DNA from: Lachnospiraceae bacterium
Lineage (GTDB): Bacteria; Bacillota; Clostridia; Lachnospirales; Lachnospiraceae
Length of the DNA stretch: 8,572 bases
Reading direction: 5' to 3'
Assembly (NCBI GenBank): GCA_003488965.1
Contig: DNJW01000270.1
Coordinates: 1 to 8,572 of the forward strand
This document shows positions 7,247-8,572 of this stretch, piece by piece. The notes under the pieces are model-generated. The model was not told the DNA's origin, ran no database searches, and worked only from the letters and a program-made list of their open reading frames with translations. The position numbers were made by a program, and so were the translations under genes. Position 1 is the stretch's first letter. Every line of letters starts with the position of its first letter.

Positions 7247-7733
7247 TGTCTTCCAGCCTGCGGTTTATCCAAAGAATTGCTGGATAAAAAATAATTGTAA
7301 TAAATGTGGTATAAACCGTTTCGGGCAGGATAATATGGACAAAATAATAACCGATATTAAATTTTGTCCTCATCAAAAACAATAAAACATAACAAGTAAA
7401 TCCATAAAACAAATCGCTGATAACGATAAGCGCCATAGGCAGCTTGATATCCTCAGGATAAAAGATGCGGTTGAATTTTCCATTTGTATACCCTATATAC
7501 ATATAAAGCAAGGCATAAAATCCCAATACTTCCCCAAAAAATATATCAATAAAAAGACCGCTGAAAAAACCAATCAGCAAGCCGCTTTTTTCTCCTCTCA
7601 TAAAACCGAAAGAGGCCGTTAAAATAATCATCAGGTTAGGCACGATATTTCCGAAAGAAAGTGCGTGAAATACTGTGCACTGCAGTAAAAAGCATACAAA
7701 AATCAACAGCCCGACTACAATCTTCCTTTTCAA
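7215..7733 (-). CDS. mreD: Rod shape-determining membrane protein MreD
   Basis: A 172-residue, very hydrophobic protein with about five or six membrane segments. MreD links MreC to the elongation complex that guides side-wall synthesis. The motif PNLMIILTASFGFMRGEKSG followed by GFFSGLFIDIFFGEVLGFYAL is characteristic of the family, and the size is typical. The position between mreC and mrdA confirms the call, since mreD sequences diverge widely. The longest reading would begin at GTG 7742, but that codon is part of the GGAAGGAG ribosome site (7742-7749). TTG at 7733 lies 8 bases after that site and gives a natural N-terminus M-K-R-K ahead of the first helix, so I chose it. The gene starts 15 bases after mreC, and its last codons overlap the start of mrdA. 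Confidence 0.9.
   Translation of the reverse strand: MKRKIVVGLLIFVCFLLQCTVFHALSFGNIVPNLMIILTASFGFMRGEKSGLLIGFFSGLFIDIFFGEVLGFYALLYMYIGYTNGKFNRIFYPEDIKLPMALIVISDLFYGFTCYVLLFLMRTKFNIGYYFVHIILPETVYTTFITIIFYPAILWINRRLEDSEQRSAKKFV
7234..7240 (-). promoter_or_regulatory. mrdA ribosome binding site (points to TTG at 7222)
   Basis: AAAGGAG on the minus strand lies inside the end of mreD, 11 bases before an in-frame TTG at 7222. Two upstream GTG codons are possible. The one at 7246 has only a weak, close GGAAG, and the one at 7234 overlaps this site. The spacing to TTG is somewhat long, so the start stays open. Confidence 0.55.
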
Positions 7734-7741
7734 TGACTGCA

Positions 7742-7749
7742 CTCCTTCC
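7742..7749 (-). promoter_or_regulatory. mreD ribosome binding site (decides a TTG start)
   Basis: The bases GGAAGGAG, read on the minus strand, end 8 bases before TTG at 7733. The upstream GTG at 7742 shares its first base with the end of this site, so it cannot be the start served by it. The site touches the mreC stop codon, which fits coupled translation. Confidence 0.7.
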
Positions 7750-8572
7750 TATTCTTCTATGGATTGCTTCAGCTGAAGAATCACCAGAACCTCCTCCAAA
7801 TGTTCAAAGTCTACCGCCGGGGTAAGCTGCCCTGATTTTGTTATGTTATTCGCATCCACATTCAAGGAACTGATATATCCGATTAAAATATTAGGCAGAT
7901 ATTTGTCGCTTATATTAGAGGTTACTATCTTATCGCCTTCCACTACCTTATCCGCACTGTCTACCAGCTTTTCAAACCGGATGACGCCTCCGCCGTAAAG
8001 CTCCAAATCGCCGGATACCACCAGATAATCGGATGTAGCAAGCACTTTCCCGCTGACATTGGAATTATCAGCAATGATGGATGTTACTTTTGCCCAGTTA
8101 GGCCCTACATCCACAATTCTGCCTACCAGCCCGCTTCCGGCAATTACATTCATATCTACAGAAATACCGTCATTTGTTCCTTTGTCAATGACAAAGGAAG
8201 GAAACCAGTTGCCTGCGTCCTTGGCGATAATTCTGGCACCGATTTTTTCGTACCCCTCATATTGGGAGTCCAGCTGGTACAGTTCCCTCAGATTTGTCAA
8301 TTCATAACGGTCCTGCTGTAAGGTAGTATTTTCGATCATCAGTTCATCAATCTGATTTTTTAATGATTCGTTTTCCGTCAGAAGCATTCTTATCTGTACC
8401 AGTTCCTCCGAACGGTCGGAAAGCCATCCTCCTACTGTACTGATTCCTTTTTCAAAGGGGATAATTACATATCCTACAACAGTATTAAGCCCTCCGCTGA
8501 ATATATTTGTATTGAATGTAAGGATTATCATTCCTGCACATAATATCGTTAAAATAAAAAGGAGATATTTAC
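7749..8572 (-). CDS. mreC: Rod shape-determining protein MreC, 5' end outside window
   Basis: A bitopic scaffold protein whose extracytoplasmic part binds elongation PBPs and helps activate PBP2-RodA. The reading frame is open to the right edge. An ATG exists at 8531, but the 13 complete codons before it encode KYLLFILTILCAG, which continues the membrane helix into MIILTF. The true start is therefore beyond the window and this ATG is internal. After the helix comes a coiled coil (about 8405-8268; IRMLLTENESLKNQIDEL and so on). The MreC beta domain follows, with IGARIIAKDAGNWFPSFVIDKG, GLVGRIVDVGPNWAKV and SGKVLATSDYLVVSG, and the C-terminus ends in EEVLVILQL. At least 273 residues are present. 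It heads the visible operon, 15 bases before mreD; mreB would be expected upstream. Confidence 0.94.
   Translation of the reverse strand, partial: KYLLFILTILCAGMIILTFNTNIFSGGLNTVVGYVIIPFEKGISTVGGWLSDRSEELVQIRMLLTENESLKNQIDELMIENTTLQQDRYELTNLRELYQLDSQYEGYEKIGARIIAKDAGNWFPSFVIDKGTNDGISVDMNVIAGSGLVGRIVDVGPNWAKVTSIIADNSNVSGKVLATSDYLVVSGDLELYGGGVIRFEKLVDSADKVVEGDKIVTSNISDKYLPNILIGYISSLNVDANNITKSGQLTPAVDFEHLEEVLVILQLKQSIEE
8177..8199. repeat. Perfect 23-base palindrome within mreC
   Basis: The 11-base arms TTCCTTTGTCA and TGACAAAGGAA are exact reverse complements around one central base. The stretch encodes part of SFVIDKGT in the MreC beta domain, so coding constraint may explain it. As RNA it could fold into a 10-base-pair hairpin with a three-base loop. 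No U-tract follows in the mreC transcript, so it does not look like a standard terminator. Function is unknown. Confidence 0.6.

Overview
This window looks like chromosomal DNA from a low-to-moderate GC Gram-positive anaerobe of the class Clostridia, most likely a Lachnospiraceae-type species. The grounds are gene order, protein style and strong AGGAGG-type ribosome binding sites. The taxonomic call is inference; no rRNA or other marker is present. I see nine tightly packed genes, all on the minus strand, with no terminator, tRNA, mobile element or CRISPR array. The window is essentially one cell-shape and division operon, read from high to low coordinates, cut at both ends.

In transcription order the layout is: mreC (right edge, 5' end missing), mreD, a large class B penicillin-binding protein (PBP2, mrdA), minC, minD, minE, rodA, mgsA (methylglyoxal synthase), and a D-alanyl-D-alanine carboxypeptidase predicted to be a lipoprotein (left edge, 3' end missing). 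Junctions run from a short overlap to about 60 bases, so no stretch over 300 bases lacks a gene. Upstream of mreC one would expect mreB, but it is outside the window.

MreC and MreD are scaffold proteins of the elongation machinery, RodA is the SEDS glycan polymerase and PBP2 its partner transpeptidase. The carboxypeptidase trims stem peptides of the wall they build. MinC, MinD and MinE place the division site by blocking FtsZ near the poles. The operon therefore joins side-wall synthesis with division-site selection. MgsA, which turns dihydroxyacetone phosphate into methylglyoxal, is the one metabolic gene in the set.

This is mostly a conserved core region and I do not see a new multi-gene system. 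The points most worth a second look are: an insertion of about 240 residues in PBP2 just before its transpeptidase core; a Glu in place of the catalytic-base Asp in MgsA; a perfect 23-base palindrome inside mreC; likely TTG starts for mreD and mrdA; and a lipobox on the carboxypeptidase, whose GTG start lies inside mgsA.
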